In this document: positions 42,534 through 51,274 of the stretch, piece after piece | Position numbering within the stretch: position 1 is the first letter of the stretch | Layout of the letters: each line of letters opens with the position of its first letter | Source of the DNA: Candidatus Symbiothrix sp. | Lineage (GTDB): Bacteria; Bacteroidota; Bacteroidia; Bacteroidales; Azobacteroidaceae | Direction: 5' to 3' | Assembly (NCBI GenBank): GCA_031272095.1 | Contig: JAISUM010000080.1 | Location: forward strand, 1 to 55,899 | DNA length: 55,899 bases | Notes under the pieces: model-generated | Seen by the model: the letters and a program-made list of their open reading frames with translations, nothing else | What the model was told of the DNA's origin: nothing | Database searches by the model: none | Program-made: the position numbers and the translations under genes

Positions 42534-43420
42534 GCTGTCCGTTTTAAAAGTTTTTTATAACAAAACACAAGAAATCCGACCGGTAAAACGATGATGCCCC
42601 ATTTATGCAACAACATATTGAATGCTGTTCCGAATTTATAATTTTTTGCCACAAAAAAAGCCTGCCAATATCTGTTGTACGCTCGCAATTTTTGTAAAAC
42701 AGGGACTGGATACATTGAAGCGTACAAATTATTTTCCACCATATTTCCTCGCGGCGTTGAATATGTGCCGACTGACGAACGTCCTGTTTGTAAATATTCG
42801 CAAAAATACAGCGGCTTTTCATTTGCAATAAACAGCGTTTTATATTTTTTTGCCAGCATCAGCCAAATATATCCGTCGAGACAATTGTTTTCGTCGGAAA
42901 AAGTTGGGATAGGACAAAATTCACGGTAATTATCGGTTTTGACCACTTCCGCTCGGTCGCCTGTTATTTTGTGAACTGTTCGATAAGAACAAAAATCGCT
43001 GACAAGATTGTCGGGATTTTTCTGCGTACCTATGGGCGTTCCGTTGTGATGGTGTCGCAAAAATGTGATGGAACAGATTTCCTTATTGTCTTTAATTTTC
43101 GGGTAATTTTGATTGATTACTTCAACTGCATCCTCGCTTAAAAAATCGTCGTGGTCAACGCTTAACCATAAATCGCCGATTGCTTTTTGAATGCCGAGAT
43201 TGACTGCTGTTGTTTTGCCGCCATTTTCTTTTTTGAAATAATGTAATGGAAAATTTGCTTTTGCCTGCATTTTTTCGACGATTTCATCAGTATTGTCCGG
43301 AGAACCGTCATTGACCAAAATCCATTCAAAATCTTTATTTGTTTGCCTCATAAGAGATTCAAACAGTTTTGTCAGCAGATTTGCCCCTTTATATGTTGCG
43401 GTGAAAATTGTAATCAGCAT
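42530..43420 (-). CDS. Glycosyltransferase family 2
   Basis: This 296-residue GT-A enzyme starts with the family 2 signature ITIFTATYKGANLLTKLFESLMRQTNKDFEWILVNDGS, and has SVDHDD as the metal-binding DxD-type motif near 97. A C-terminal hydrophobic segment (WGIIVLPVGFLVFCYKKLL) suggests membrane association. The start shares the A of the upstream stop (TAATG). Sugar and acceptor unknown. Confidence 0.9.
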   Translation of the reverse strand: MLITIFTATYKGANLLTKLFESLMRQTNKDFEWILVNDGSPDNTDEIVEKMQAKANFPLHYFKKENGGKTTAVNLGIQKAIGDLWLSVDHDDFLSEDAVEVINQNYPKIKDNKEICSITFLRHHHNGTPIGTQKNPDNLVSDFCSYRTVHKITGDRAEVVKTDNYREFCPIPTFSDENNCLDGYIWLMLAKKYKTLFIANEKPLYFCEYLQTGRSSVGTYSTPRGNMVENNLYASMYPVPVLQKLRAYNRYWQAFFVAKNYKFGTAFNMLLHKWGIIVLPVGFLVFCYKKLLKRTA

Positions 43421-44352
43421 TATTTTTTATTCTGAATTTTTTCAATAATTTTTTTTGGCAAAAGCGTTTTTGCTATTTGCCGACATTTCCAATACATCGA
43501 ACTGAAAACGGCGCGGCAAAGTCCAAGCGTTCTATACCAATTATTAAACGGCGCCGTTTCTTCCAAATTGTGCCATTCGTCAAAAAAAAGCAGTTGATTT
43601 TTTCTGTATCGTTTTTTGGATTGCGACAACAAAAACAGATTCAGATGTTGGTATGCGCCATAACGCAAATAAACTATATTTCTTTCAAAATCCTGCAGTC
43701 CGTTGGCGCTCAATTTATGTGGCTGGTCTTCAAGATAAATTCCCAAAGGCGCTGTCGTTTTTACAAACGGAAAATGAATTGCGGCTCTGACCTGAAAATC
43801 AAAATCGGCTACGCAACGCAACTGTTCATCGTAATATCCAACAGTTTGATGGATAGTTTTTCGCCACATTTGAAAACAGGAAATATGATATTGTCGGAAG
43901 AAATCTTTTTTGCTGTTATTCAAGGGGCTGTTTGTGCAGAAATCGCCCTTTACGCCATAATTTTTCGATACCCAAATATCTCCGTAAGCGATTACCGCAT
44001 CCGGATTTTTGTCCAATGCTTCGGCTTGCTGCAGAATACTGTCCGGGAAACGGACGTCATCGACATTCCAGACGGTGATATATTCGCCCAGCGAAAGTTT
44101 TATGCCTCTGTTCCAAGTGCGATAAAGCGTTTCGCGTTCGGGAATGACGATGTGTCGCACATAGTTCATTTTGGGTAAATAGCGGCGGATGATCTCCATT
44201 TCGCTTTCCAAAGGTTCATTGTGCAACAGCAAAACTTCTATTTGCTCCTTGTCTTCGATATTGTAAAGCGTTTCTAAATAGGCGCCTAAAAAGTTCTCAC
44301 AGCGATACAGGGATGTTAAAACAGATATTTTGATGTTTTTCTTATTCGTCAT
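43420..44352 (-). CDS. Glycosyltransferase family 2
   Basis: This 310-residue GT-A enzyme has KISVLTSLYRCENFLGAYLET at the start and the metal motif WNVDDVRFPDSI near 97. The C-terminal part has WRKTIHQTVGYYDEQLRCVADFDFQVRAA, typical of family 2 acceptor-side residues. It is the first of four transferases and starts 19 bp after prs, probably as part of the prs transcript. Confidence 0.88.
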   Translation of the reverse strand: MTNKKNIKISVLTSLYRCENFLGAYLETLYNIEDKEQIEVLLLHNEPLESEMEIIRRYLPKMNYVRHIVIPERETLYRTWNRGIKLSLGEYITVWNVDDVRFPDSILQQAEALDKNPDAVIAYGDIWVSKNYGVKGDFCTNSPLNNSKKDFFRQYHISCFQMWRKTIHQTVGYYDEQLRCVADFDFQVRAAIHFPFVKTTAPLGIYLEDQPHKLSANGLQDFERNIVYLRYGAYQHLNLFLLSQSKKRYRKNQLLFFDEWHNLEETAPFNNWYRTLGLCRAVFSSMYWKCRQIAKTLLPKKIIEKIQNKK

Positions 44353-44371
44353 TCCCGATGCAATTTGGTTT

Positions 44372-45310
44372 TTACATCAAATACAATGAACTGATAGATT
44401 CGTTGTTGCAAACGCGCAGAATAGCGGTTGCGAACAGTTCGGCGACAGAGATGATTTTCACTTTTTCGCTCTTTTTGGAGTAGGGGATACTGTCGGTGAA
44501 CATAATTTCCGTTAGTTGCGAATTATCAACGCGGGCGGACGCCGGATCCGACATTACTGCGTGCGAAGCGATGGCTCTGACCGAGTTGGCGCCTTCGGCA
44601 ATCATCAAATCGGCGGCTTTGGTAATGGTTCCTGCCGTATCGACAATGTCATCTACCAAAATCACATCCAAGCCTTTGACGTCTCCGATAATTTTCATTT
44701 CCGACACTTCATTGGCTTTTTTTCGCAGTTTGTAACAGATCACCATCGGACTGTTCAGATGTTTGGCGTAGGAATTTGCGCGTTTGGTGCCTCCCACGTC
44801 GGGCGTTGCGATGATCGGATTCGGCAATTTCCATGTTTTCATCTCTTCAATAAAGATAGAGGAGGCATAGAGGTGGTCAACCGGCACATCGAAAAATCCT
44901 TGAATCTGATCGGCATGCAAATCCATAGTAATCAGTCGGTTGATGCCCGAACTGCTCAACAGATCGGCAACCAATTTAGCGCCGATAGCCACGCGCGGCT
45001 TGTCTTTGCGGTCTTGTCGCGCCCATCCGAAATAGGGAATGACGGCGATGATTGACTTGGCAGATGCACGTTTGGCGGCGTCGATCATCAGTAAAAGTTC
45101 CATCAGATTATCGGCATTCGGATAGGTTGATTGAATCAAAAACACATGAAAACCGCGAATTGATTCTTCATACGACACAGAAAATTCGCCGTCAGCGAAA
45201 TGTTCGATGTTCATTTGCCCGAGCGGACAGTCTAAACTTTTACAAATTTTTTCAGCCAGATAACGCGATCCGCTACCTGAAAACACTTTAAAAGGGATTT
45301 TTGTATCCAT
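44372..45310 (-). CDS. prs: Ribose-phosphate pyrophosphokinase
   Basis: Prs makes PRPP from ribose 5-phosphate and ATP, the precursor of nucleotides, histidine and tryptophan. The 312-residue protein has the flexible-loop and substrate motifs: FADGEFSVSYEESIRG near the N-terminus, GWARQDRKDKPRVAIGAKL, the metal-binding DLHADQIQGFFD, and the PRPP loop VDDIVDTAGT. Start ATG 45310 was chosen over an upstream start at 45379 because it begins at the family N-terminus and follows a promoter. It heads the operon with the four glycosyltransferases. Confidence 0.96.
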   Translation of the reverse strand: MDTKIPFKVFSGSGSRYLAEKICKSLDCPLGQMNIEHFADGEFSVSYEESIRGFHVFLIQSTYPNADNLMELLLMIDAAKRASAKSIIAVIPYFGWARQDRKDKPRVAIGAKLVADLLSSSGINRLITMDLHADQIQGFFDVPVDHLYASSIFIEEMKTWKLPNPIIATPDVGGTKRANSYAKHLNSPMVICYKLRKKANEVSEMKIIGDVKGLDVILVDDIVDTAGTITKAADLMIAEGANSVRAIASHAVMSDPASARVDNSQLTEIMFTDSIPYSKKSEKVKIISVAELFATAILRVCNNESISSLYLM

Positions 45311-45347
45311 GATGTATTCCGTTTGATTGTATGTTTGAAATTCTCTG

Positions 45348-45380
45348 CAAAAGTAATAGAAAAATCGGAATAATTCCAAT
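45348..45380 (-). promoter_or_regulatory. Promoter of prs
   Basis: On the minus strand ATTG (45377-45380) and TACTTTTG (45348-45355) are spaced by 21 bp. Its -33 box stands 3 bp from the -33 box of the divergent tRNA promoter, so the two units share a compact control region. Confidence 0.65.
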
Positions 45381-45383
45381 TTT

Positions 45384-45415
45384 TTTGCAGATAATTCTAT
45401 TTTTATTTACCTTTG
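45384..45415 (+). promoter_or_regulatory. Strong promoter of tRNA-Leu
   Basis: TTTG (45384-45387), 20 bp, then TACCTTTG (45408-45415) match the phylum consensus fully. The tRNA begins 19 bases after the box. Confidence 0.8.
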
Positions 45416-45433
45416 CGCCTGAAAAACCGAAAA

Positions 45434-45515
45434 GCGGCTGTGGCGTAATTGGTAGCCGCGCCAGATTTAGGATCTGGTGCAGAAATGCGTGCAGGTTCGA
45501 GTCCTGTCAGCCGCA
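45434..45515 (+). tRNA. tRNA-Leu (anticodon UAG)
   Basis: The acceptor arms GCGGCTG (45434-45440) and CAGCCGC (45508-45514) pair fully, with A at 45515 as discriminator. The anticodon arm CCAGA / TCTGG (45461-45465 / 45473-45477) has loop TTTAGGA, so the anticodon is TAG (45468-45470), reading CUN leucine codons. The long variable arm (GTGCAGAAATGCGT) and GGTTCGAGTCC T-arm fit leucine. CCA is not encoded. Confidence 0.96.
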
Positions 45516-45568
45516 CAGATAATGAATAAACACTTGAAAATTTCCCCAAAGTAACGTTGGACGACCAA

Positions 45569-45601
45569 GAAAACAGTGCGCAGGTAGCTGTAACAGTTTT
45601 C
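45569..45601. terminator. Possible bidirectional terminator between tRNA-Leu and the BNR gene
   Basis: GAAAAC (45569-45574) pairs with GTTTTC (45596-45601) across a loop that can fold further (CAG/CTG), with T runs at both ends on the respective strands. It could end both the tRNA and the convergent BNR transcript. Weak stem, so confidence is low. Confidence 0.35.
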
Positions 45602-45602
45602 T

Positions 45603-48527
45603 TTACGGAATGACTATTTTTTTGCAGGAAAAGCTGTCGGAAAATTGCAGTTGAACGATATAAATTCCGGCGGATAGCGGGATGGAGAGGTGTTGTTGCG
45701 TTGAAGTATGTTGGGCGATGTGTTTGCCGAGAAGGTCATAGATACGAATATTGGCGGTTTGGCGGGTCGGGTTGTCGATACGGAGCGAATGGCGGTCGCT
45801 GTAAATTTGCAAGGCATCAATGTTTTTTTCTACCGGAACAATGGCGGTTTGAACTGAGGACGGTGCATAAGCCGTACCTTCCAAATAGAGTGCGGACGAA
45901 ATGCCCGATATTCCCGCGCCGGTAGTGTAGCTGCCTTCGATGAGCGTCATCCGGTCGAAATGAGCGATGCAGGTTGCGCCACGCGATACAAAAAAATACA
46001 CATGGGCGGGCAAAGTTGTCGGCGTAACAAAACTGAAGCCTGCATCGGTATAATTGCCGAACCCTTGCACAGGATTGGTATAATTATATTCGGCAAAAAA
46101 ATCGGTGAAGAAATCGCCGAACCGCACTTTATAGCCTGCGCCCTGCGGACTGGTATCTTTGTGCGACATGTGCCGAAAGCGCAGCAGGTAGGCAGTGGCG
46201 GGCTGCATCCCATACAGTTCTTGCCATAGACTTGCGCCTTCGTCGCCTTCGCCGTAGCCGTGCAACATAAAGGCATAATCGCCTTCGATGAGGGGCAAGA
46301 GGGCTGCATATCCCGAATTGACGGTCAGATTATTGGTGCGCGAGCCGGTACCGTAATACGAATCCAGCGTGTTCCATTCGGCGGCTTTGGAACGAATGTC
46401 GGTCGGACGGCTGACCGGATCGTAGCCGGAAATATATGTGGCTACCTGCTCAAAACCCGGATTGCGAAACAAATTTTTCGGATCGTAGATGCCGGTTTTG
46501 GCGGTCGAATCGTCTGCCGCCGAAAAAATATCGGGGAACGACATGGCAAGCTGTGGTGTGAGGGCGAGTTGGTATTTGCCGTTTTCATAGACATACACCA
46601 CGCCGTCTTTTTGTGCAAATCGCACTGTTCCCGCTTCGGTCGGCGTGTAGCTGAGGTAATTACTGCCGATCACAATCGGGGCAATTCCGCTTGTTGTAAC
46701 TTCCAAAGTAAAATCGCCCACCGACGGCTCAAAGCTGCTTACATTGACGCTTGCGCCGCCGAAATTCTGCAATTCGGGCAGATCGGGCGAATAAGGATAG
46801 GGTTCGTCGGCGTCGTCCTGATTTTCTTCATCGGGATACAAAGAGGTGAGCGGCACGGTGGTTTTGGGCGTATGGGCGCTCGACCACGAGAGCGTGTAGG
46901 GGCAAGGAATTGCCGCATTGGTCGTTGTTTTGATGCTGATATTGTGTTTGTGGCTTGCGATCAGCGGAATCGACGCCGAAATTTCTTCCGATGTGTCGGT
47001 CGTTTTTTGTATCAGCAGCTTGCCATCGACATAGACGTCCGTCGGACAAGCAGTTTGCAGATAGAGCGTATATTGTTCGCCGTAAATGGTTTCCAAGACG
47101 CCACTGCCTTTGCTGTTCAAGCCTGTGCCGTCGGGCGTATGCGGATTGTCGAGCAGGTAATCAATCACGGCGACTTTTTTATCTCTGCCGACATAGACAA
47201 ACGACAGCACGCCGTCGTTGAGCAGTCGCGGATGATCGACTTGCGGCTCGGAACAAAAACGGTTTTTATCGACGTCCGTCATCAAATTCCAGTCGGAATA
47301 ATCGGCGGCGGCGGTGGCAGCGTAGATTTCTGCGCCGTTGGCGATCACCCATGCATTGTCGAACTTGTCGCACACGACTTGTGAGCGGCAATAGGAATAG
47401 ACTTGCGAGCCGTTATTTTTCACCTGATTGACAGCCCAAGTGCCGTCTGTCTTGCGAAAACGGTGGTGCAAACGCGCTTTCAGACGCGAATTGTCCCAGT
47501 TGGAATCGGTGCCTGTGCCGTCGGGCATATACGAATTAAGGATATGTACTCTCCCTTGCTGGTCGCTGCTTTGCGATTCCTGATTGATATAGCCGCGATT
47601 ATAGCCGATAGTCGCTATTTGCAAGGACGACAATTCCTGCCGCATACATTCGCCATGTGCGCGACTGTCGGTAGGCGTCGTATATTGATTTTCGGTAACA
47701 GCCACCTGCTCGCCTGCATTGTTGCGCCAAGTCCGTCCGTCGTCGGTACTGTATCCGTAGAAAATATCGTGATTGGAGCCTCCGCCGTAATCGTCGCGCC
47801 AGCACCACGAGACGTGCAAGCGCCCCAGATTATCGTAATCCATACGGTTGATATAAGCGCAGGCATTGGGATTGGCGTCCATGCCTTGCACATAGCGCCC
47901 GATGAGCGACCAAGTGTGGGTAGCGCCGTCGTATTCGCGGAGGTAACTGTCTCCGTCTCCGCTCAATTTATAGCGACATTCAAACAGCAAGTTGCCGTCG
48001 GGTTTTGAGATAAAACGCGGATAGGTAACATCCGGCACGGCTACTCCGGGAACCAAAATATTGGTCGTTTCCGAAAAGTTTGCCGTCGTCCATTTCATCG
48101 TTGCAGGCTGATTGGCAAGTCCTTCCACCGAGCGACAATAGTGCAGCGGACTGTTGTGGTGGTCGTAGGATAGATGAATCGTTCCGTCTTTGGCGCAGAT
48201 ACCCAGACTGATGACATTATGCGAGTCGTCGGCGCTGTTTTGATACGGGAAGACCAATTCGTGCCATTCGCCTAGTGGCAATTTGCGTCGCGACAGGCAG
48301 ACATTGCGGGTGTTGTTGTAATAGACTGTGTATTGATAACCCTTGTAAGTCAGCAACATATCTTGCTGAAAAGCTTGACCGGAGAGCTGCTCCGAAGTCG
48401 AAAGCAGATAGACATTGCTGTTGGGATTTGTTTCGCCCACCCTGACAAAGCGTACAGGATCGGCTGCATTAGCCGTGAAGGCACACAGACTGCAAAAAAT
48501 GGCGAGAGATAAGATGTTTTTCGTCAT
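45603..48527 (-). CDS. T9SS-exported BNR_4-type protein, possible polysaccharide lyase
   Basis: This 974-residue protein has a signal peptide (ILSLAIFCSLCAFTANA), a BNR_4-like propeller (about 28-430) with DSHN (H103) and SYDHHNSPLHYCRS (H123, H124, H129), and the repeated DNLGRLHVSW and STDDGRTW blades. The histidine pattern resembles that of ulvan-lyase-type BNR_4 proteins, so a polysaccharide lyase is possible but not shown. A carbohydrate-binding-like region with NPGFEQ lies around 680-860. The last about 65 residues are a type A T9SS sorting domain (NIRIYDLLGKHIAQH, LSAGIYIVQL, KKIVIP). Start 48527 is preferred over 48635 because it directly precedes the signal peptide. Confidence 0.8.
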   Translation of the reverse strand: MTKNILSLAIFCSLCAFTANAADPVRFVRVGETNPNSNVYLLSTSEQLSGQAFQQDMLLTYKGYQYTVYYNNTRNVCLSRRKLPLGEWHELVFPYQNSADDSHNVISLGICAKDGTIHLSYDHHNSPLHYCRSVEGLANQPATMKWTTANFSETTNILVPGVAVPDVTYPRFISKPDGNLLFECRYKLSGDGDSYLREYDGATHTWSLIGRYVQGMDANPNACAYINRMDYDNLGRLHVSWCWRDDYGGGSNHDIFYGYSTDDGRTWRNNAGEQVAVTENQYTTPTDSRAHGECMRQELSSLQIATIGYNRGYINQESQSSDQQGRVHILNSYMPDGTGTDSNWDNSRLKARLHHRFRKTDGTWAVNQVKNNGSQVYSYCRSQVVCDKFDNAWVIANGAEIYAATAAADYSDWNLMTDVDKNRFCSEPQVDHPRLLNDGVLSFVYVGRDKKVAVIDYLLDNPHTPDGTGLNSKGSGVLETIYGEQYTLYLQTACPTDVYVDGKLLIQKTTDTSEEISASIPLIASHKHNISIKTTTNAAIPCPYTLSWSSAHTPKTTVPLTSLYPDEENQDDADEPYPYSPDLPELQNFGGASVNVSSFEPSVGDFTLEVTTSGIAPIVIGSNYLSYTPTEAGTVRFAQKDGVVYVYENGKYQLALTPQLAMSFPDIFSAADDSTAKTGIYDPKNLFRNPGFEQVATYISGYDPVSRPTDIRSKAAEWNTLDSYYGTGSRTNNLTVNSGYAALLPLIEGDYAFMLHGYGEGDEGASLWQELYGMQPATAYLLRFRHMSHKDTSPQGAGYKVRFGDFFTDFFAEYNYTNPVQGFGNYTDAGFSFVTPTTLPAHVYFFVSRGATCIAHFDRMTLIEGSYTTGAGISGISSALYLEGTAYAPSSVQTAIVPVEKNIDALQIYSDRHSLRIDNPTRQTANIRIYDLLGKHIAQHTSTQQHLSIPLSAGIYIVQLQFSDSFSCKKIVIP

Positions 48528-48554
48528 GATAATTGTATTATTTGATTTGGACGG

Positions 48555-48562
48555 CAAAAGTA
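48555..48562 (-). promoter_or_regulatory. -7 box of the BNR gene
   Basis: On the minus strand TACTTTTG, 27 bp before the ATG at 48527. No TTTG -33 box at standard spacing. Confidence 0.55.
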
Positions 48563-48641
48563 GGCATTTATTTTGGGACAGAGGGTAGAAAAATAGTTCA
48601 AAGAGGTAGAAAAATCCGTCTTTACCCGACGACACTGATGG

Positions 48642-48788
48642 GGTGTCTCAAAAGCAGAAAAGCCACGTCATTCCGGCGAAAGCCGGAATCCCTTTCCAAT
48701 CGTTAAATCCTAATATACAATCATTTAGCATTTAACGATCTTCGGGGATGGCGGATCAAGTCCGCCATGACGTGCTTTTGAGACAGCC
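48642..48788. repeat. MITE-like inverted-repeat element, copy 2
   Basis: GGTGTCTCAAAAGCA (48642-48656) mirrors TGCTTTTGAGACAGCC (48773-48788) with a one-base difference. Inside are three nested hairpins: ATTCCGGC/GCCGGAAT, TCGTTAAAT/ATTTAACGA and GGCGGA/TCCGCC. The ends equal those of the element at 20080-20181, although the interior is unrelated. It fills the 300-bp space between the BNR gene and ftsZ, and its hairpins could also stop transcription from ftsZ. The rest of 48528-48833 has no gene. Confidence 0.72.
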
Positions 48789-48833
48789 TCTTATGGGATT
48801 GCAAATCAAGCCCGCCATGACGGTATTAGTTGC

Positions 48834-50009
48834 TTACTTTCTTCGATACGCGGGTTCGTTGAGCAGGTTTTCGATCAGGGCGTCGTTTTCCATTTCCGTG
48901 ATGCTGTTGAAAATATAGGGGACAGGTTTTGGCGGCGATCCTAATTCGTTTGAAATGCCGCTACCGTAGTAGATGTCTATCAACGCCGCCGTTTCTCGTT
49001 GTTTCTGCAGATCGTCTTTGTGCAGCAGTTCATTATGCGGGATATCTTCGCTACCGTATCCGGCTGCCAAGACGGTGATTTTGATTTCGTGTTCCAAATC
49101 TTCGTCCAAACCTTCGCCCCAGATGATATTCGGATTTTGCGAAAATTGCGACATATATTTGCGCAATTCGGTCATTTCGCTGCCTTTCAATGGTTTGGCG
49201 CTGGTATAATAGATATGAAACAGTACCTTGTGTGCGTCGAAGACTTTGTTGTTGTTCAGCAGGGGCGATTTCAGGGCTTGGTCGAAAGCGTCTTCTACGC
49301 GCCGTTCGCCGTCGCCAAAGCCGGTATTCATAATGGCGACGCCACCGTTTTGCAGGGTGGTTTTCACATCGGCAAAGTCGGTGTTCATGTGCGATGCTTT
49401 GGTGATCAGTTCGGCGATACTGCGGGCGGCTGTCGATAAGATATCGTCTGCTTTTTGCCAACATTCCAATATGGTCATATCGCCGTAGATATCCACCAAT
49501 TTTTGATTGTTGATGACCAAGAGTGCATCAACGCTTTTGCGCATTGTTTCCGTACCGCGCAATGCCTGCACGATTTTCGGCATCCCTTCAAACAGGAAGG
49601 GGATGGTGATAATGCCGATGGTCAGGATGCCCATATCTTTGGCAATTTGTGCGATCACAGGGGCAGCTCCGGTGCCGGTGCCGCCGCCCATTCCGGCAGT
49701 AACAAAGACCATTTCGGTGCCGTCGGACAGCAGTTTTTTGATGTCTTCCTGACTGTTGAGGGCATCCTGTAAGGCTTTTTCGGGATTGTTTCCGGCGCCC
49801 AATCCGCTGGTTCCCAACTGAACTCTGACCGGCACATCGCTTTTCAACATCGCTTGATTGTCGGTATTGCAGAGGGCAAAACTCACATCCTGAATGCCTT
49901 CTTTGTACATGTGCGTAACGGCATTGCCGCCGCCGCCGCCTACGCCTATCACTTTGATAATAGTTGCCCGTTCTTTCGGATGAGCAAATCCGGTTAATAT
50001 TTCTTCCAT
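48834..50009 (-). CDS. ftsZ: Cell division protein FtsZ
   Basis: FtsZ is the tubulin-like GTPase that forms the division ring. The 391-residue protein has the N-terminal loop [11 protein letters not shown], the tubulin signature GGGTGTGA (108-115), NNQKLV and the T7-loop region [15 protein letters not shown]. The tail ends in [12 protein letters not shown], a form of the C-terminal peptide that binds partners. The linker is short. The start at 50009 follows ftsA's stop by 20 bp; upstream in-frame residues to 50102 would overlap ftsA and are rejected. It is the last gene of the dcw operon. Confidence 0.97.
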   Translation of the reverse strand: MEEILTGFAHPKERATIIKVIGVGGGGGNAVTHMYKEGIQDVSFALCNTDNQAMLKSDVPVRVQLGTSGLGAGNNPEKALQDALNSQEDIKKLLSDGTEMVFVTAGMGGGTGTGAAPVIAQIAKDMGILTIGIITIPFLFEGMPKIVQALRGTETMRKSVDALLVINNQKLVDIYGDMTILECWQKADDILSTAARSIAELITKASHMNTDFADVKTTLQNGGVAIMNTGFGDGERRVEDAFDQALKSPLLNNNKVFDAHKVLFHIYYTSAKPLKGSEMTELRKYMSQFSQNPNIIWGEGLDEDLEHEIKITVLAAGYGSEDIPHNELLHKDDLQKQRETAALIDIYYGSGISNELGSPPKPVPYIFNSITEMENDALIENLLNEPAYRRK

Positions 50010-50029
50010 TGCAGATCTTTTTTTAATTG

Positions 50030-51259
50030 TTATGACTCTTGGTCGTCGAATAAAGTTTTTTCCGCAGTTGTTGCCACATTTTTTATCCACGTGCCCAACC
50101 AACCTTTCTTTTTAGGTTCTTCGTTTTTTTCGACCGTCGGTTGTTTCGGTTTCGGCTTTTCCTGCGAAACGGGAGCAGGGGATCCGAAAAGTTCGCCGAC
50201 AGGACGAATCGGTTCTTCCGGTGCATCTTCGGCGCAATTTTCTTTTCCGGCGAGCAGCAAACCTTTCAGACAGGATTGTGTCGGATAGCTGACGATGCGT
50301 ACCGGATATTTTTGCTTTTCGAGATAGCCTTGCAGATTTTTGAGTTGAGAGCTGCCTCCGGTGATGATCAGTCCGGCGGGCAGGTCGGATTCAAACCCCG
50401 CGTTTTTAATTTGGCGAAAAACATTGCTGAAAATTTCATTGACACGTGCATCTAAAGCGCGGTGGATCTCGTCGGTTTCTGTGGTCAGCAAATCGGCGGA
50501 CTGCAATTTCCATTCTTCGGCATTGCGCTCGTAGTCTTTCACCGTGCTTAAATCTTTGGTGATCGCGTCGCCGGCTAACGGAATGGTCGCCAAATAATGC
50601 AACAAATTGTTTTTGTAAATAGAGAGCGTGGTAATGCCCGCACCTGTTTCGATCAAGGCACAGCCGTCGCGTTTTTCTTCGGGCGCCAGTTCGGCGGCGC
50701 TTGCCAAAGGCGAAACGATATATTCGACGACTTTCAATCGCGCTTTGTCTTCCACTGTGGTTTTCAGGCAAGGTTGGATTTGCGGACGTCCGACGATCAG
50801 ACGGAACTTGGCGGATAACTCTTTGCAATGCACGCCTTTGGGCGATTGTTCGAGTTTTCCGTCGGCACGATATTCGGGTGCGATGATGCCATACACTGTC
50901 GCTGCTTCCGGCTCGTACTGCTCACATTCCTGACGCAGCTCAGCCAAAATTTCGTCGGTTACTTCACCGTCCACCGTTCGGTCGGCAACATAATATTCGG
51001 AGTGGAACGAAAATCCGCCCAAACCCACATAGATTTGTTTGATTTTGGTCTCCCCTTTTGCCGTTAATTGTCGATTCAAGTCCCTGATCAGTTGGCGGAT
51101 TTTTTCCGCAGCTACTTCTGTGTTATGCACATAGCCTTGTCGAACACAGCCGTCCGCATCCAACTCTGCATAAGCCAGTTCGGTTCCGTTTTTTCGGGCT
51201 GCTTTGGCTCGAATTTTGGATGTTCCCAAATCCAATGCTACAATATATTCCGATTTCAT
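50030..51259 (-). CDS. ftsA: Cell division protein FtsA
   Basis: FtsA is the actin-like protein that tethers FtsZ to the membrane. The 409-residue protein has the N-terminal phosphate loop ALDLGTSKIRA, the 1C-domain region with IYVGLGGFS, phosphate 2 VIETGAGITTL-like (ALIETGAGITTLSIY), and IITGGSSQLKNL near 315. A proline/glutamate-rich spacer leads to the C-terminal amphipathic helix GWLGTWIKNVATTAEKTLF, the membrane anchor. It lies between ftsQ and ftsZ as usual. Confidence 0.95.
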   Translation of the reverse strand: MKSEYIVALDLGTSKIRAKAARKNGTELAYAELDADGCVRQGYVHNTEVAAEKIRQLIRDLNRQLTAKGETKIKQIYVGLGGFSFHSEYYVADRTVDGEVTDEILAELRQECEQYEPEAATVYGIIAPEYRADGKLEQSPKGVHCKELSAKFRLIVGRPQIQPCLKTTVEDKARLKVVEYIVSPLASAAELAPEEKRDGCALIETGAGITTLSIYKNNLLHYLATIPLAGDAITKDLSTVKDYERNAEEWKLQSADLLTTETDEIHRALDARVNEIFSNVFRQIKNAGFESDLPAGLIITGGSSQLKNLQGYLEKQKYPVRIVSYPTQSCLKGLLLAGKENCAEDAPEEPIRPVGELFGSPAPVSQEKPKPKQPTVEKNEEPKKKGWLGTWIKNVATTAEKTLFDDQES

Positions 51260-51274
51260 AAGTAATTATTTTTT

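Noticed and set aside
46260..47384. A 374-codon open frame on the plus strand opposite the BNR gene
   Set aside because: It lies wholly antisense to a gene with signal peptide, propeller and T9SS domain; its Arg/Gly/Ile-rich composition is typical of a shadow of a high-GC coding strand.
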